64,000 bases of DNA from Ahaetulla prasina (lineage: Eukaryota; Chordata; Lepidosauria; Squamata; Colubridae): positions 159,362,438 through 159,426,437 of the forward strand of contig NC_080540.1 of assembly GCF_028640845.1 (NCBI RefSeq). The letters run 5' to 3'. A model generated the notes under the pieces. It was not told where the DNA came from. It ran no database searches and saw nothing but the letters and a program-made list of their open reading frames with translations. A program made the position numbers and the translations under genes. Of this stretch, positions 21,746-31,116 are shown piece by piece (within the stretch, counting starts at the first letter, position 1; each line of letters begins with the position of its first letter).

Positions 21746-22290
21746 AAAAATGAATCACAAACCATTTGCAGCAGCTAAGAAGCCATCATCTCTTTTTACT
21801 TTGTCATCCTTTACAATCTACCCTCTCTTTGCTGTTCATCTCTCTACATGACCAGCATTTGCCTTCTAATGGACAAAATCTTCATTGGCCTTTTTAGCAT
21901 GTTATTGAGTAAAACACTTTTGGTTTTTGTACTTCTTATAAACAATATTTATTTCTATTTTGGACTGTAAGAAATATTATTTTGGACAGTAAAATACTGG
22001 AGTGATATGAGTTAATGCAACCTGAACAGTTAGATTTCAGATCCATATTTTCATAAGCTCAGAATTGCTAATAATTATGTGCTAATGGAAAGAGATACAT
22101 GTCTGCCACTTGAGAATACAATGGCAAGATAAAGCAGTGGCGCAGAATAGCAAATCATGCCAGGTTTTTTTGAGTACAAATGTTCAATAGCAATAAAATT
22201 GATCAGCCCAATCTCTCAATCCTGCTGTCACTCACCATGATGCTTGGAACATGGGCAGAAGTCAAAGAGAAACACATTTTGAAATCAAAC
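21746..22290. other. No recognised feature
   Basis: AT-rich sequence with no exon or repeat that I can recognise. Confidence 0.4.
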
Positions 22291-22293
22291 ATA

Positions 22294-22651
22294 CAGGTAC
22301 TCCTAAATTACGATTGTTTGTTTAACAACAGTTCAAAGTTATGACAGCACTGAGAAAATTGACTTACAACCCATTGTCAGAGTTTTGGGTGCTTGGCAAC
22401 TGGTTGGAATTAACACAGTTGCAGTGTCCTGTGGTAACATGATCGTGGTTTGCGACCTTCCCAGCCAACCTCTGACAAGCAAAGGGAAAAGCTGAATTTA
22501 TTTAATGACCACATCATTCACTTAACAATTATGGTGAAAATGGTAATAAAATCAGCCCTAGTGATGTGATAGATGAGTCACTTAATGGCTGCATCACTTA
22601 GCAACCAAAATTCTGGTCCCAATTTTGGTCACAAGTTGAGGACTATACCTG
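22294..22651. mobile_element. Tc1/mariner-type MITE (TACAGGTAGTCCT family), diverged
   Basis: Both ends carry the family repeat CAGGTAGTCCTYGACTTACG in decayed form ('CAGGTACTCCTAAATTACG' and 'CAAGTTGAGGACTATACCTG'), with TA on each side. Internal landmarks such as 'GCTTGGCAACTGG' and 'GACAAGCAAAGG' are shared with the copies at 37587, 52145, 57054 and 62687. Among the oldest copies here. Confidence 0.82.
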
Positions 22652-23026
22652 TATAGTTTTGAAAGTGATGATACATGACTTTAAATTCAGAGAACACCAT
22701 CTACAAACAATAACTGTAACTGTAACCCCAACTTGGAATCAGGTTGTTTGGGAGGTTATATTTATCATTACTAGATTGTCAAGAGCTTAAAAGTGTTATT
22801 AGACGGCTCTTTATCAGTCTTGCCATCTCTGTAGGATATGAAAGACTCTTCCAAAAGTCACTCCAAGGTTTGGAACACCCTTTCATAAGAGATCAGGCTA
22901 TCTCAGTCATTCTTCTCATAAACAAAATATTGTTTACGCTTTCTAATGGATTAGGTAGCTGCCTCCTTGGGCTTTAAATTGGCTTGCTCCATTTTATTTA
23001 TGTGTTTCTAAATACTATGCCCTAAG

Positions 23027-23159
23027 CAGAGGTGGGATTCGTTTACCTTCCCTACAAGTTCGCAAATGTGAGCGCGCCCACCTCTGCGCATGCGCATGGC
23101 CTCCTGCGCATGCGCAGTTGCCACTACCACTGGAGAGAAGTAGCTGAATCCCACCACTG
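23027..23159. mobile_element. hAT MITE, family B-like, 133 bp
   Basis: Ends CAGAGGTGGGATTCG and CTGAATCCCACCACTG, with perfect GCCCTAAG duplications (23019-23026, 23160-23167). The interior differs from the 137 bp family: it holds paired 'TGCGCATGCGCA' palindromes and has lost the AACCGGTT repeats. Confidence 0.9.
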
Positions 23160-23225
23160 GCCCTAAGCTTTAAACTGTGTTTTTCTATAATTTATTGTTT
23201 TATTTAGGAGTTTGATGGTTTTATT

Positions 23226-23910
23226 CAGGAGTGAAATGTAAAATTTGTTACTACTGGTTCTGTGGGTGTGGCTTGGTGGGGGTGGGTAATGTGACTGGGT
23301 GGACATGGCCAACTTTTTTTTCTTTTTTCTTTTTACTTTTAAAAGCATTTTTTCTACAACCTCTTTGGCTGAAGAGGTTGTAAAAAAAATGCTTTTAAAA
23401 GCCTATGATGATCAAGCAACTCAGCTGGGATCGCCAGAGGAAAAAAAGCTTTTAAAGGATTCTGACGATCCCACCTGAGTTGCCTGATTGCCAGAACCTT
23501 TTAAAAGCATTTTTTTACAACCTCTTCAGCTGAAGAACTTGTAGAAAACATGCTTTTAAAGGGTTCTGGCAATCCGGCAACTCAGCTGGGATCACCAGAG
23601 GTGCCTTTTAAAAGCTTTTTTTTTTTACAATCTCTTCGGCCAAAGAAGTTGTAGAAAAAATGCTTTTAAAGGGTTCTGACGATCCGAGCTCTGCCGCGCG
23701 ATCATCAAAGGCTTTTTTTTTTACTTTTAAAAGCATTTTTTGGCCAAAGAAAAAATGCTTTTAAAAGTAAAAAAAAAAGCCTCTGATGATCGCGCAGCTC
23801 AGCTGGGGCGAGGGGAGGGCAGGGATTTTTGCTACCAGTTCTTCAAACCACCCGCCGCCATCACTACTGGATCAGGCAATCTGGTCCGAACCGGGAGCAT
23901 TTCACCCCTG
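23226..23910. mobile_element. hAT element, family D, 685 bp, with hairpin array
   Basis: Ends CAGGAGTGAAATGT and GCATTTCACCCCTG; perfect GTTTTATT duplications at 23218-23225 and 23911-23918. The left portion has 'GGTTCTGTGGGTGTGGCTTG' and the right 'CTGGTCCGAACCGGGAG'. Between them lie four inverted repeats, at about 23336-23400, 23498-23560, 23605-23670 and 23711-23780. Each starts and ends in CTTTTAAAAGC-like arms and is separated by 'GATCG/ACTCAGCTGGGATC' spacers. No transposase frame. Confidence 0.92.
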
Positions 23911-23919
23911 GTTTTATTG

Positions 23920-24947
23920 TTGTTTGCATTTTATTCCTTTTTTCCTCATTCCTTATAACCACCTTTGGTGCTATTCTTTAGTATAAATTAAATGAATCAG
24001 AAATGAAACTGAGTGTGTGAAAAATTGTTTAAGAGAGCTATTTGAGACTCCCTAGGAACTACATCCAAAGTGTTTGACTGAGTTCTTTTGAAGAAGATGT
24101 ACAAATGAAGCAGTCAAAATATATCATGGATTGTCTTTCACAGACTAACAATGTCATGTTGAGTTTCTCGGTTAAAAATATCTGGATGCTGATAGACAGA
24201 TATGTCAGAATTCTATACAGGCAAAAGTGCACACCTACTTTGTCACTATTCTCAATCTTTTAGTATATATAGCTATGAGCCAATCACATCACTATAGTTG
24301 CACGTACAAAGCATTCCCAGTGACGAACATAGCTGCCAGCCTACTGATCCTCTGTGTCATTCCTTCTGTTGTGGTTTCAATCAATAGATACAGCAGGATG
24401 TTTGTGCTCTTCAGTAGGAAAGCGAAGGTCAAGAAATACATATGAAGCTCCCCCACCCCCAAAGAGACAGTAGGGTGCAGTAGGGTTCAAAAAGCTTACT
24501 CCCAGCAAACTGCGGAGCAGGCACAGCTTTTTGGCTGCTTGAAATAAGCCGCCGTTGAACTTTAGGCAGCTCATGTAAATGCTGGCAAGCTGATCGCGAA
24601 CAGATGCAATTTGCAGTAGAACTTGTGGAATTTTGACAAACCATACAAAGCTGCTGAAATGGCAGTTCTGCTATGTCAACCTCCCTCAACAGCACTGAAC
24701 CGATGGAACTTGAATCGGAGAAAGATGGAAGCAGAAGCAGGGAGGATTATGGAACTGTCAGTATTTAAGAAGAATTAAGGAAAAAGGAGATGTTTCCTTA
24801 AAATAATAATAATGAAAAACATGATAGAAGCAAGAAGAGATGTTTACCTAGAGATGAGAGGGGGAAGTAAAGTCTATTCTTGTTGTTGTGATTAGGCATT
24901 TGGTGTCCAGTGTCTTTTACAACAAGTCACCTCTTCTTCTAATATAT
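23920..24947. other. No recognised feature
   Basis: No repeat ends, splice-flanked exon or sustained coding frame seen. Confidence 0.4.
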
Positions 24948-24955
24948 ACCCTAGC

Positions 24956-25326
24956 CAGTGGTGGGATTCAGCCAGTTCGCACCTATTCGGGAGAACCGGT
25001 TGTTAACTTTCTAAGCAGTTCGGAGAACCGGTTGTCGGAAGAAATCTTATTTTGTTTTTTTTCCACTTTACAGGGCTAATCCTGTAAGGAAGGCAGGAAG
25101 GAAACATTCTGGAGTTGTTTCTAGCCTAATCTTTATTGCCCTGTTTACAGAAACTGCCTCTCTGGTTAACCCTTATTACATTGTAACAGCTAAGGTGAAG
25201 CGTCCATCGACCTGAGTGATATTGAGTTGGCCATGCCCACATGGTCACATGACTACTGAGCCATGCCTACCCAGCTGATCATTAAAGTAGAGAACCAGTT
25301 GTTAAATTATTTGAATCCCATCACTG
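24956..25326. mobile_element. hAT element, family B, longer 371 bp form
   Basis: Ends CAGTGGTGGGATTCA and TTGAATCCCATCACTG with perfect ACCCTAGC duplications (24948-24955, 25327-25334). The outer 75 and 45 bp match the 137 bp MITE; the middle adds about 230 bp not present there ('CCATGCCCACATGGTCACATG', 'GTGATATTGAGTTGG'). It may be the progenitor from which the short form arose by deletion. No transposase. Confidence 0.92.
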
Positions 25327-25335
25327 ACCCTAGCC

Positions 25336-25713
25336 CAGGGGTCTCCAACCTTGGCAACTTTAAGCCTGGAGGACTTCAACTCCCAGAATTCCCCAGCCAG
25401 CTTTGCTTAGGGTCCTTGAGTGGCTCAGACTGGTAAGACAGTCTGTTATTAACAGCAGCTGCTTGCAATTACTGCAGGTTCAAGCCCCACCAGGCCCAAG
25501 ATTGACTCAGCCTTCCATCCTTTATAAGGTAGGTAAAATGAGGACCCAGATTGTTGGGGGCAATAAGTTGACTTTGTATATAATATACAAATGGATGAAG
25601 ACTATTGCTTGACACAGTGTAAGCCGCCCTGAGTCTTCGGAGAAGGGCGGGATATAAATGCAAATAAAAAAAAAAGTTGCCAGGCTTAAAGTTGCCAAGG
25701 TTGGAGACCCCTG
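25336..25713. mobile_element. hAT MITE, family F (CAGGGGTCTCCAACCTTGG), host of a SINE
   Basis: Terminal repeats CAGGGGTCTCCAACCTTGG and CCAAGGTTGGAGACCCCTG are perfect complements. CCCTAGCC duplications lie at 25328-25335 and 25714-25721. The family is a foldback element of about 100-135 bp (compare 50353 and 63598); this copy is lengthened by a SINE at about 25407-25672. Its left duplication overlaps the right duplication of the hAT element at 24956. Confidence 0.93.
25407..25672 (+). mobile_element. tRNA-derived SINE with LINE-like tail
   Basis: The head has 'GAGTGGCTCAGACTGGTAAG' and 'GCAGGTTCAAGCCCCACC' (A and B boxes). The body has 'AAAATGAGGACCCAGATTG'. The tail 'GCCGCCCTGAGTCTTCGGAG' plus 'AAGGGCGGGATATAAATG' and a poly-A copy the 3' end of the L2-like LINE. 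Same family as 38915-39172 on the other strand. Confidence 0.88.
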
Positions 25714-25721
25714 CCCTAGCC

Positions 25722-26469
25722 TAGACTACTGAGGGTGTTCCCAAGAAGCAGATATGGGATCTCGCTTTGTGGAGTATGACTATGTATTATAAACTGAACA
25801 TCTCTTAGTGTTTATGCATAACACCCAACAAGGATCCTCTCATGAAAATGTAAGTCATTATCCCTAAGCTTTTCCTAACCTGATGCTTGATACCATTTCC
25901 AACATTATTCAACTTCCCTACCTCCAAAGTAGCCAGTTTTGGGATAGGAGCTCTAATTTCTTTCAGCTAGGTATAATTTGGTTGTAAGTGACACCAACAC
26001 TGCTGGGAAGGAACCTTAAAGTTGACCATAAAATTGCTATTGTACATTGGTGCAGTTGTTAAGATACATGAGTGATAAGCTGGTTGTATAGCTTATTTAA
26101 TTTTTGTTGGATCTATATCTTGTTTTTCCTCCAGGAGTTCAAAATGGCACATACCGTACTCCTTCTTCCAAACTTTCCCCACAGTAAAAGCAGAGCAGAT
26201 AAACTGGAATGAGAAAGTATTTCCATGGATGAGGCAGGATTTCAACCCTATAATAATACCTCCATAAACCCAGCTATACATCATGATACATGTATGATTA
26301 TGTTGCACGTAAAGATGCAAGTCGCACCAGTAGAATCATGAAATTTAACTTCAGTTCTGTACATGTTTCCCCATCAGCTTTTTATATCAGTTTTGTTAAA
26401 GGTACATGAAATGCAATTATCTGTTTTTGGTACTTTTGGCCTTCAGATAAATTGATGTTCAATAAATAC
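25722..26469. other. No recognised feature
   Basis: Apparently single-copy, AT-rich; no exon or repeat recognised. Confidence 0.4.
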
Positions 26470-26477
26470 AAAATATA

Positions 26478-26487
26478 CAGTGGTGGG
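26478..26487. mobile_element. hAT MITE family B, left 10 bp stub
   Basis: CAGTGGTGGG is the end of a family B MITE whose remaining 127 bp lie at 30990-31116, beyond the gypsy element. The 8-mer AAAATATA precedes it (26470-26477) and follows the far end (31117-31124), proving the two pieces were one element. The last five bases, GTGGG, double as the gypsy target site. Confidence 0.93.
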
Positions 26488-26665
26488 TGTTAGATTCGGG
26501 CAATAACGAGGCAGGAGACCAGGATAGTGACAACAGCTCTTTACTATATGGTGAACCCAGCAACCAGTGCCCGGGAAAACCTCTCCTTATATACAGTTTA
26601 GCCGGTGGCTTCAACCAATCAGCAACGTGCTATTTTCCCGCCAAAACTTTTAAAGATACATTACA
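26488..26665 (-). repeat. 3' LTR of gypsy copy 2
   Basis: 178 bp, TG...CA ends, identical to the 5' LTR. In element orientation it begins TGTAATGTATC and ends CGAATCTAACA. Confidence 0.95.
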
Positions 26666-26678
26666 CTCCTTCCCTCCC
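26666..26678 (-). other. Polypurine tract of gypsy copy 2
   Basis: In element orientation GGGAGGGAAGGAG abuts the 3' LTR. This is the expected plus-strand DNA priming site. The matching tract of copy 1 is at 5349-5360. Confidence 0.85.
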
Positions 26679-26841
26679 AGAAAACACTTTACCACTATTT
26701 ACATAATATTTACATCTTATTTTTCGACGTAATCACGCAAGTAGACTGGGCGTCTCCTGACTCTTTCAGACCTGCGCAATTCATTCTCTGGGAGTGAGTC
26801 GAGCTGGCCGGAGGGACTGTTTGTTCCTCTCAGCTCCTCCT

Positions 26842-28084
26842 CTAGGCCATCCGGCCCTGGATTATTGCAGAGTCTTCCCTGCTGTCTTCAGGATGAACCA
26901 GTTGGCATCGCTGGACCGCCTGGAACTCAGATAAGTCCCTCGTTTGCCCCGGGTTTGAGTCAGCTGTGGAATCCAACATTGAATAGTCAGGGCATGTATC
27001 GTCTGATTCTGTATTACCTATTATTCCTTTTCTTATCTGGTCCATGTGGCGCTTCCATACCCGGCCATCCCCAACTCTATTAGATATGATTTTGGTCCTG
27101 TTATTTCTAGGATTTTCCTGCTAACCAGGTCGGGCCCTCGCTGTAGTTGTGTGCCCACACTAGGTCGCCTGTTGCCATCTCTCTTGTTTTCCCATGTGCC
27201 CCTTTGTAACCGTCTGGTGTGTAGTTTGGGTTTAAACGGTCTAGTGGGCACCTAAGCTTCCGACCCATTAATAGTTCGGCCGGGCTGCGGCCAGTTGTGA
27301 CACAGGGGTTCTGTGTTGGACTGCTAGGAATGTATCGATTTTGTTTGCCAATCGCCTGGCTGATTCTGGACAATGCTTCTTTGCGCTCGAGCGAAGCGTT
27401 CTGCAAGGCCGTTAAATCGCAGGGTGGAAAGGCGCCGAGAGGACATGCGGATGCCCTCCTCTGCCAAGTACCCCTCAAACTGGGTTGCCGTGAATTGCGG
27501 GCGTTATCGGAGACTAAAGTGTCGGGCAACCCATGGGTTACAAATAGGTGCCGTGGGACTGAAATCACGGCCTCGGCTGTCATGGATCTCATGAGAATGA
27601 TTTCCAGCCATTTGGAGTAGGCATCGACTACTACCAGAAAGGTTTGGCCGTGGAAGGGCGGCAAAATCGATATGGATCCTAGACCAGGGCCCTGGGGTCT
27701 CTCCCATTCCCGAATCGGGGCCGTTGGGGGTAGCGGTCTGGACTCCTGGCAGGCCTGGCATTTCCCTACCCTTTCAGCAATTTCCGAGTCCATTAAGGGC
27801 CACCACACATAGCTTCTTGCTAGACCCTTCATTCTCACGATCCCTGGGTGACCTTCGTGAAGGAGATCCAATACCTTTTTCCTCAATTTCTCCGGGATCA
27901 CCACTCGATCCCCCATAGCAGGCACCCCTTGAGCGAGAGTTCCCCACGTTTTTACAAACTCTTTAAAACGCTACTTGCGCGCAAGCCAACCTCTTGTACC
28001 CAACCAATTACAGTTCTTATTGTAATGTCCTTATCTGACCGAGCCACCTCTTTGGATGTGACTGGGCCAGAGTCCAAGAGTCAA
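26842..28084 (-). pseudogene. Gypsy copy 2 integrase and Pol C-terminus, frameshifted
   Basis: The minus frame 27925-27107 (272 codons) opens with the integrase HHCC finger (H23 and H26 in 'HEGH', C56 and C59 in 'CQAC'), then the core with 'VSDNA'. The segment around the first catalytic Asp is shifted out of frame between about 27640 and 27690; the HIDFA motif survives in the overlapping frame 27761-27504. A second shift near 27500 affects the third-acid region. The final tail is in the frame 27045-26842. Integrase would insert the cDNA into chromatin; this copy is inactive as written. Confidence 0.88.
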
Positions 28085-28542
28085 TTAGCAGAACTGGTAT
28101 CCCGGAGTGGGGTCTTGATAGTCTCTGGTAGCGGGCATCTGCTCAGGCGTCTGCATGCCTAATTCCTTTCCTGGCCGGTGTAGTAATTTGTAAGAATACG
28201 CTGCCAGGAAGATAGTCCATCGGGTCAGTCTTGGCGAAAGTGCCACAGGCGTTGGGCGATCGCCTGCCAGCAGACCTAGCAAGGTCTATGGTCCGTGATG
28301 ATTTCAAAATCACGACCAAATACATATTCATGGAATTTCTTTACTCCTGAGACTATAGCCAAGGCTTCCTTATCAAGCTGGCTATAATTCCTTTCAGTTG
28401 ATGACATGGTTCGGGAGTAGTATGCAATAGGGGCTTCTGTGCCATTTGGTAACCTGTGGCTGAGCACAGCCCCACCCCATAGGGAGATGCATCGCAGCTT
28501 AACACTAATGGCAGCGTGCCATTGTATTGGATAAGGAGGCTA
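28085..28542 (-). pseudogene. Gypsy copy 2 RNase H, broken into short frames
   Basis: Three overlapping minus frames (28467-28276, 28331-28143, 28282-28085) carry pieces of a gypsy RNase H: 'LPNGTEAPIAYYSRTMSSTE', 'YSQLDKEALAIVSGV', 'FEIITDHRP', 'LSPRLTRW'. The order matches copy 1. Each transition is a single-frame change. RNase H normally removes the RNA of the RNA-DNA hybrid during replication. Confidence 0.85.
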
Positions 28543-29338
28543 TCACTCATTAGGAGATTCTTTACCCTTGAATGCCCTAGCTTCTGCCTTTCCCCAAGAC
28601 CATGCAGCCGTCTTTGCTAGTAATTTATGCAGCGGCTCGGCTACTGTTGCCTTATTCCTTAAGAATACTGCGTAGAAGTTGACCAGACCTAAGAATGCCT
28701 GTAACTCCGTTTTGTTCTTTGGAACCGGGGCCTTCCTGATGGCCCGTACCTTGCTCTCAGTGGGGTGAATCCCTTCCTTGTCTATCCGGTAGCCCAGGAA
28801 TTCCACAGACTCAACCCCGATCTGGCATTTGTTCAGTTTAACCGTGAGACCGGCAGACCGGAAAATGCCCAAAACTTTTCGCAGCCTTACCCCTAATTCC
28901 TCTAGATTCTCAGCGGATACCAGTACATCGTCAAAGTATGGTACCACCCCTGGTAGGCCCTGCAATAGCCGCTCCATTAGGTTCTGAAATAACCCTGGAG
29001 CCACACTAACCCCAAACTGTAACCGGGTACACTTAAAAGCCCCTCTGTGAGTCACAATTGTCTGCGCTTCGGCTGTGCTGCTATCTACGGGCAGCTGTTG
29101 ATAGGCTTGGGCCAAGTCTAGCTTGGCAAAAACTTGCCCTTGCCCCATTGAGTGCAGTAAGTGCTGTACCACCGGAACGGGGTAAGCACTCTTTTGCAAC
29201 GCTTTGTTAAGCGTTGCCTTGTAGTCAGCGCAAATCCGGACCGACCCGTCCGGTTTGACTGGGGTGACTATAGGGTCTCCCACTTAGCATGGTCAACTGG
29301 CACTAGAATTCCCTGGTTTACTAGCTTGTCCAGTTCGG
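28543..29338 (-). pseudogene. Gypsy copy 2 reverse transcriptase
   Basis: The minus frame 29283-28543 (246 codons) holds most of the polymerase palm: 'DGSVRICADYKATLN' (residues 12-26), KLDLAQAY with the first catalytic Asp at 56, and YFDD at 116-119 intact. It continues into the connection domain ('FLGYRIDKEGIHP'). The N-terminal few dozen residues lie in other frames up to 29338, so a shift separates RT from protease. This is the best-preserved enzymatic domain of the element. Confidence 0.9.
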
Positions 29339-29756
29339 TCAATCCTGGGCTTTAGGTGACGTGACCCTCCTAGCCTTTAGGCGGATAGGGGCAACTTGGG
29401 GGTCTAAGTTAAAAGAGATAGGGGTCCCCGTGTACTTGCCCAGGCAGTCTCTGAAAACGTCCCCAAATTCTTTCACGAGTGCGTCTTTGAGGTCGACTTC
29501 GTTTCTGAAGATTCCAGTCACTCCCATGCCCAATGCTCGGAACCAGTCCAGTCCCAACAAGCTTGGCAGGGTCCCATCGACGATGGTGATGGGCAGAGTT
29601 TTCTTGTATTGTCCATACTCGACGTGGACGGACGTTACCCCTCGGACGGGGATGCGATTCCCCTGGTAGTCTTGTACCTTTAATTTCTGTGGTTGCAGTT
29701 TGCGCTTTGCGATGGCGGGTAAGGCTCTCACGAGAGTGTCCCAGGACATGATCCAC
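29339..29756 (-). pseudogene. Gypsy copy 2 aspartic protease, active site deleted
   Basis: The gag frame runs to 'CRLEVD' near 29751, the approach to the protease active site. The next readable protease sequence ('SWDTLVRALPAIAKRKL') is in a different frame (29782-29339), with no D-T/S-G motif between them. The missing bases span the catalytic Asp loop. The rest of the fold ('GNRIPVRGV', 'LPSLLGLDWFRALG') follows. The protease, which matures Gag and Pol, is therefore null in this copy. Confidence 0.85.
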
Positions 29757-30707
29757 CTCCAATCGGCACGGCACCCCCTCAATCTTTGCCTTTGTAAAGA
29801 TTTTTTTCTCTAGGCGAGTTGATGCGTGACCCACTCTCACGACAGTCTGATTCAACTTCGCGCCTTTTTTAAACTGACCACTCGCGGGCCGCTTCGCCGT
29901 TCCCGCGCTCTGATTGGCCGGTTTGAATTTTTGGCAGGAAGGTTGGGGAGCTCGACAGACCTGTGCTAGGTGCCCCTTCCTTTCGCATTGCCGACAAGTT
30001 GCATCTTTAAATCTGCATTGTTGTCGTTGGTGTTGCCCTCCGCAACTCGCGCAGTCGCCCCAGTCGTCTTTCTCCGGCCTCCCGGTGTGGAAGACTCCTT
30101 CCTCCTCCTCACCATCCGATTCGGCCTGGACCTCTTCATTGTGGACCGGGGTTGATTTCGCACCAGCCGTTGGTGTGACCTGCTTTTGTAGGGTTTCCGC
30201 CGCTTGGGTAGACATCTCGTGAGCCCTGGCTTCGTCCAAGGCGTTTGCCAGCGTTAGGTTGCTTTTAGACAGCAGCTGCCTCCGCAAACGGATGTCCCTG
30301 ACCCCGCGGATGAGTTGCTCCAGCAATGCCTCGTCCAAGTCTCGGTACTTGCAATGTTTTGAGGCTTTCCTCAGGGCGGCCATGTATGCGCTGATGGACT
30401 CGCCTCTTGCTGTCTCGCTCCCGAATTCGAACCGTTGCACATACTTGGATGGCATTGGTGCAAAATGGGCTTTTAGTAAAGTCTGCAGAGTTTGCCACGG
30501 TACCGACTGTACCGGCGTTGGCTCAGCCAGGGATTCTGAGGTGTCGAAAACTTCTGGACCGCAGTGGCTCAGGAAATAGGCTCGTTTCCTGTTGTCTGAA
30601 ACTCCTTGAAGTTCGTTCGCCTCGAGGAAACACTCGAAGCGAGCCATGTATGACCCCCATTTTTCCTTAGCTGGGTCGAATGGCGCTGGCGGTGTGTAGC
30701 CGGACAT
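29409..30707 (-). CDS. Gypsy copy 2 Gag (nucleocapsid-type) open frame
   Basis: The frame opens with ATG at 30707, about 80 bp inside the primer-binding site, as expected for gag. Residues 1-180 form a capsid-like retrotransposon Gag region. Residues 196-204 are Asp/Glu-rich. Two zinc knuckles follow: C219-x2-C222-x3-H226-x4-C231 (short spacing) and C238-x2-C241-x4-H246-x4-C251 (classical). Residues 255-300 are Lys/Gln-rich and residues 305-319 enter the protease. After residue 319 the frame is out of register because of the active-site deletion, and the remaining codons to 29409 are missense. Gag would assemble particles and package RNA; of all the products here only this one is intact. Confidence 0.9.
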   Translation of the reverse strand: MSGYTPPAPFDPAKEKWGSYMARFECFLEANELQGVSDNRKRAYFLSHCGPEVFDTSESLAEPTPVQSVPWQTLQTLLKAHFAPMPSKYVQRFEFGSETARGESISAYMAALRKASKHCKYRDLDEALLEQLIRGVRDIRLRRQLLSKSNLTLANALDEARAHEMSTQAAETLQKQVTPTAGAKSTPVHNEEVQAESDGEEEEGVFHTGRPEKDDWGDCASCGGQHQRQQCRFKDATCRQCERKGHLAQVCRAPQPSCQKFKPANQSAGTAKRPASGQFKKGAKLNQTVVRVGHASTRLEKKIFTKAKIEGVPCRLEVDHVLGHSRESLTRHRKAQTATTEIKGTRLPGESHPRPRGNVRPRRVWTIQENSAHHHRRWDPAKLVGTGLVPSIGHGSDWNLQKRSRPQRRTRERIWGRFQRLPGQVHGDPYLF

Positions 30708-30787
30708 CGCTGCTTTCCGCCCTTGTTTTGCTGGGTTCGCGTCTTCCTGGTGAGTTCAGCTCTTTTCCTGGCGCTCTTAGCCTCGAG

Positions 30788-30805
30788 ATCCCACCTTCGT
30801 CGCCA
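30788..30805 (-). other. Primer-binding site of gypsy copy 2, tRNA-Ser-like
   Basis: One base inside the 5' LTR the element reads TGGCGACGAAGGTGGGAT. From memory this is complementary to the 3' end of serine tRNA (GCT) at about 16 of 18 positions, including CCA. Serine-tRNA priming is known for Mag elements. Confidence 0.65.
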
Positions 30806-30806
30806 G

Positions 30807-30984
30807 TGTTAGATTCGGGCAATAACGAGGCAGGAGACCAGGATAGTGACAACAGCTCTTTACTATATGGTGAACCCAGCAACCAGTGCCCGGGAAAACC
30901 TCTCCTTATATACAGTTTAGCCGGTGGCTTCAACCAATCAGCAACGTGCTATTTTCCCGCCAAAACTTTTAAAGATACATTACA
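30807..30984 (-). repeat. 5' LTR of gypsy copy 2
   Basis: Identical to 26488-26665. It carries the promoter described at 30904-30938 and abuts the primer-binding site. Confidence 0.95.
30904..30938 (-). promoter_or_regulatory. LTR promoter: CCAAT-type and TATA boxes
   Basis: In element orientation ATTGG (an inverted CCAAT box, 30938-30934) is followed about 22 bp later by TATATAAGG (30912-30904). Transcription would start about 30 bp further, in the LTR. The same motifs sit in the 3' LTR. Confidence 0.6.
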
Positions 30985-30989
30985 CTGGG

Positions 30990-31116
30990 ATTCAAGTAAT
31001 TTAACAACCGGTTCTCTGCCCTAATGATTTCGTCCAACAACCAGTTTGCCAAACTGCTCAGAAAGTTAACAACCAGTTCTCCCAAAGAGGTGCGAACTGG
31101 CTGAATCCCACCACTG
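30990..31116. mobile_element. hAT MITE family B, right 127 bp
   Basis: This completes the stub at 26478-26487. It ends TGAATCCCACCACTG and is followed by the AAAATATA duplication at 31117-31124. Element length without the gypsy insertion is 137 bp, identical to the copies at 1689 and 39676. Confidence 0.93.

Larger units (their letters stand above)
26488..30984 (-). mobile_element. Ty3/gypsy (Mag-like) retrotransposon, complete length, copy 2
   Basis: Two 178 bp LTRs (26488-26665 and 30807-30984) are identical by base-by-base reading. They bound a minus-strand internal region with, in order, primer-binding site, gag, protease, reverse transcriptase, RNase H, integrase and polypurine tract. 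The target-site duplication is GTGGG (26483-26487) versus CTGGG (30985-30989), one mismatch, inside a hAT MITE. The short LTRs, the serine-tRNA-like primer site and the CCHC gag suggest the Mag clade. Gag is open, but pol is broken by one deletion and at least eight frame changes, so this copy cannot make a working Pol as assembled. Confidence 0.95.

Noticed and set aside
29914..30670. Plus-strand frames of 61-106 codons
   Set aside because: Antisense shadows of the gypsy gag frame on the minus strand.
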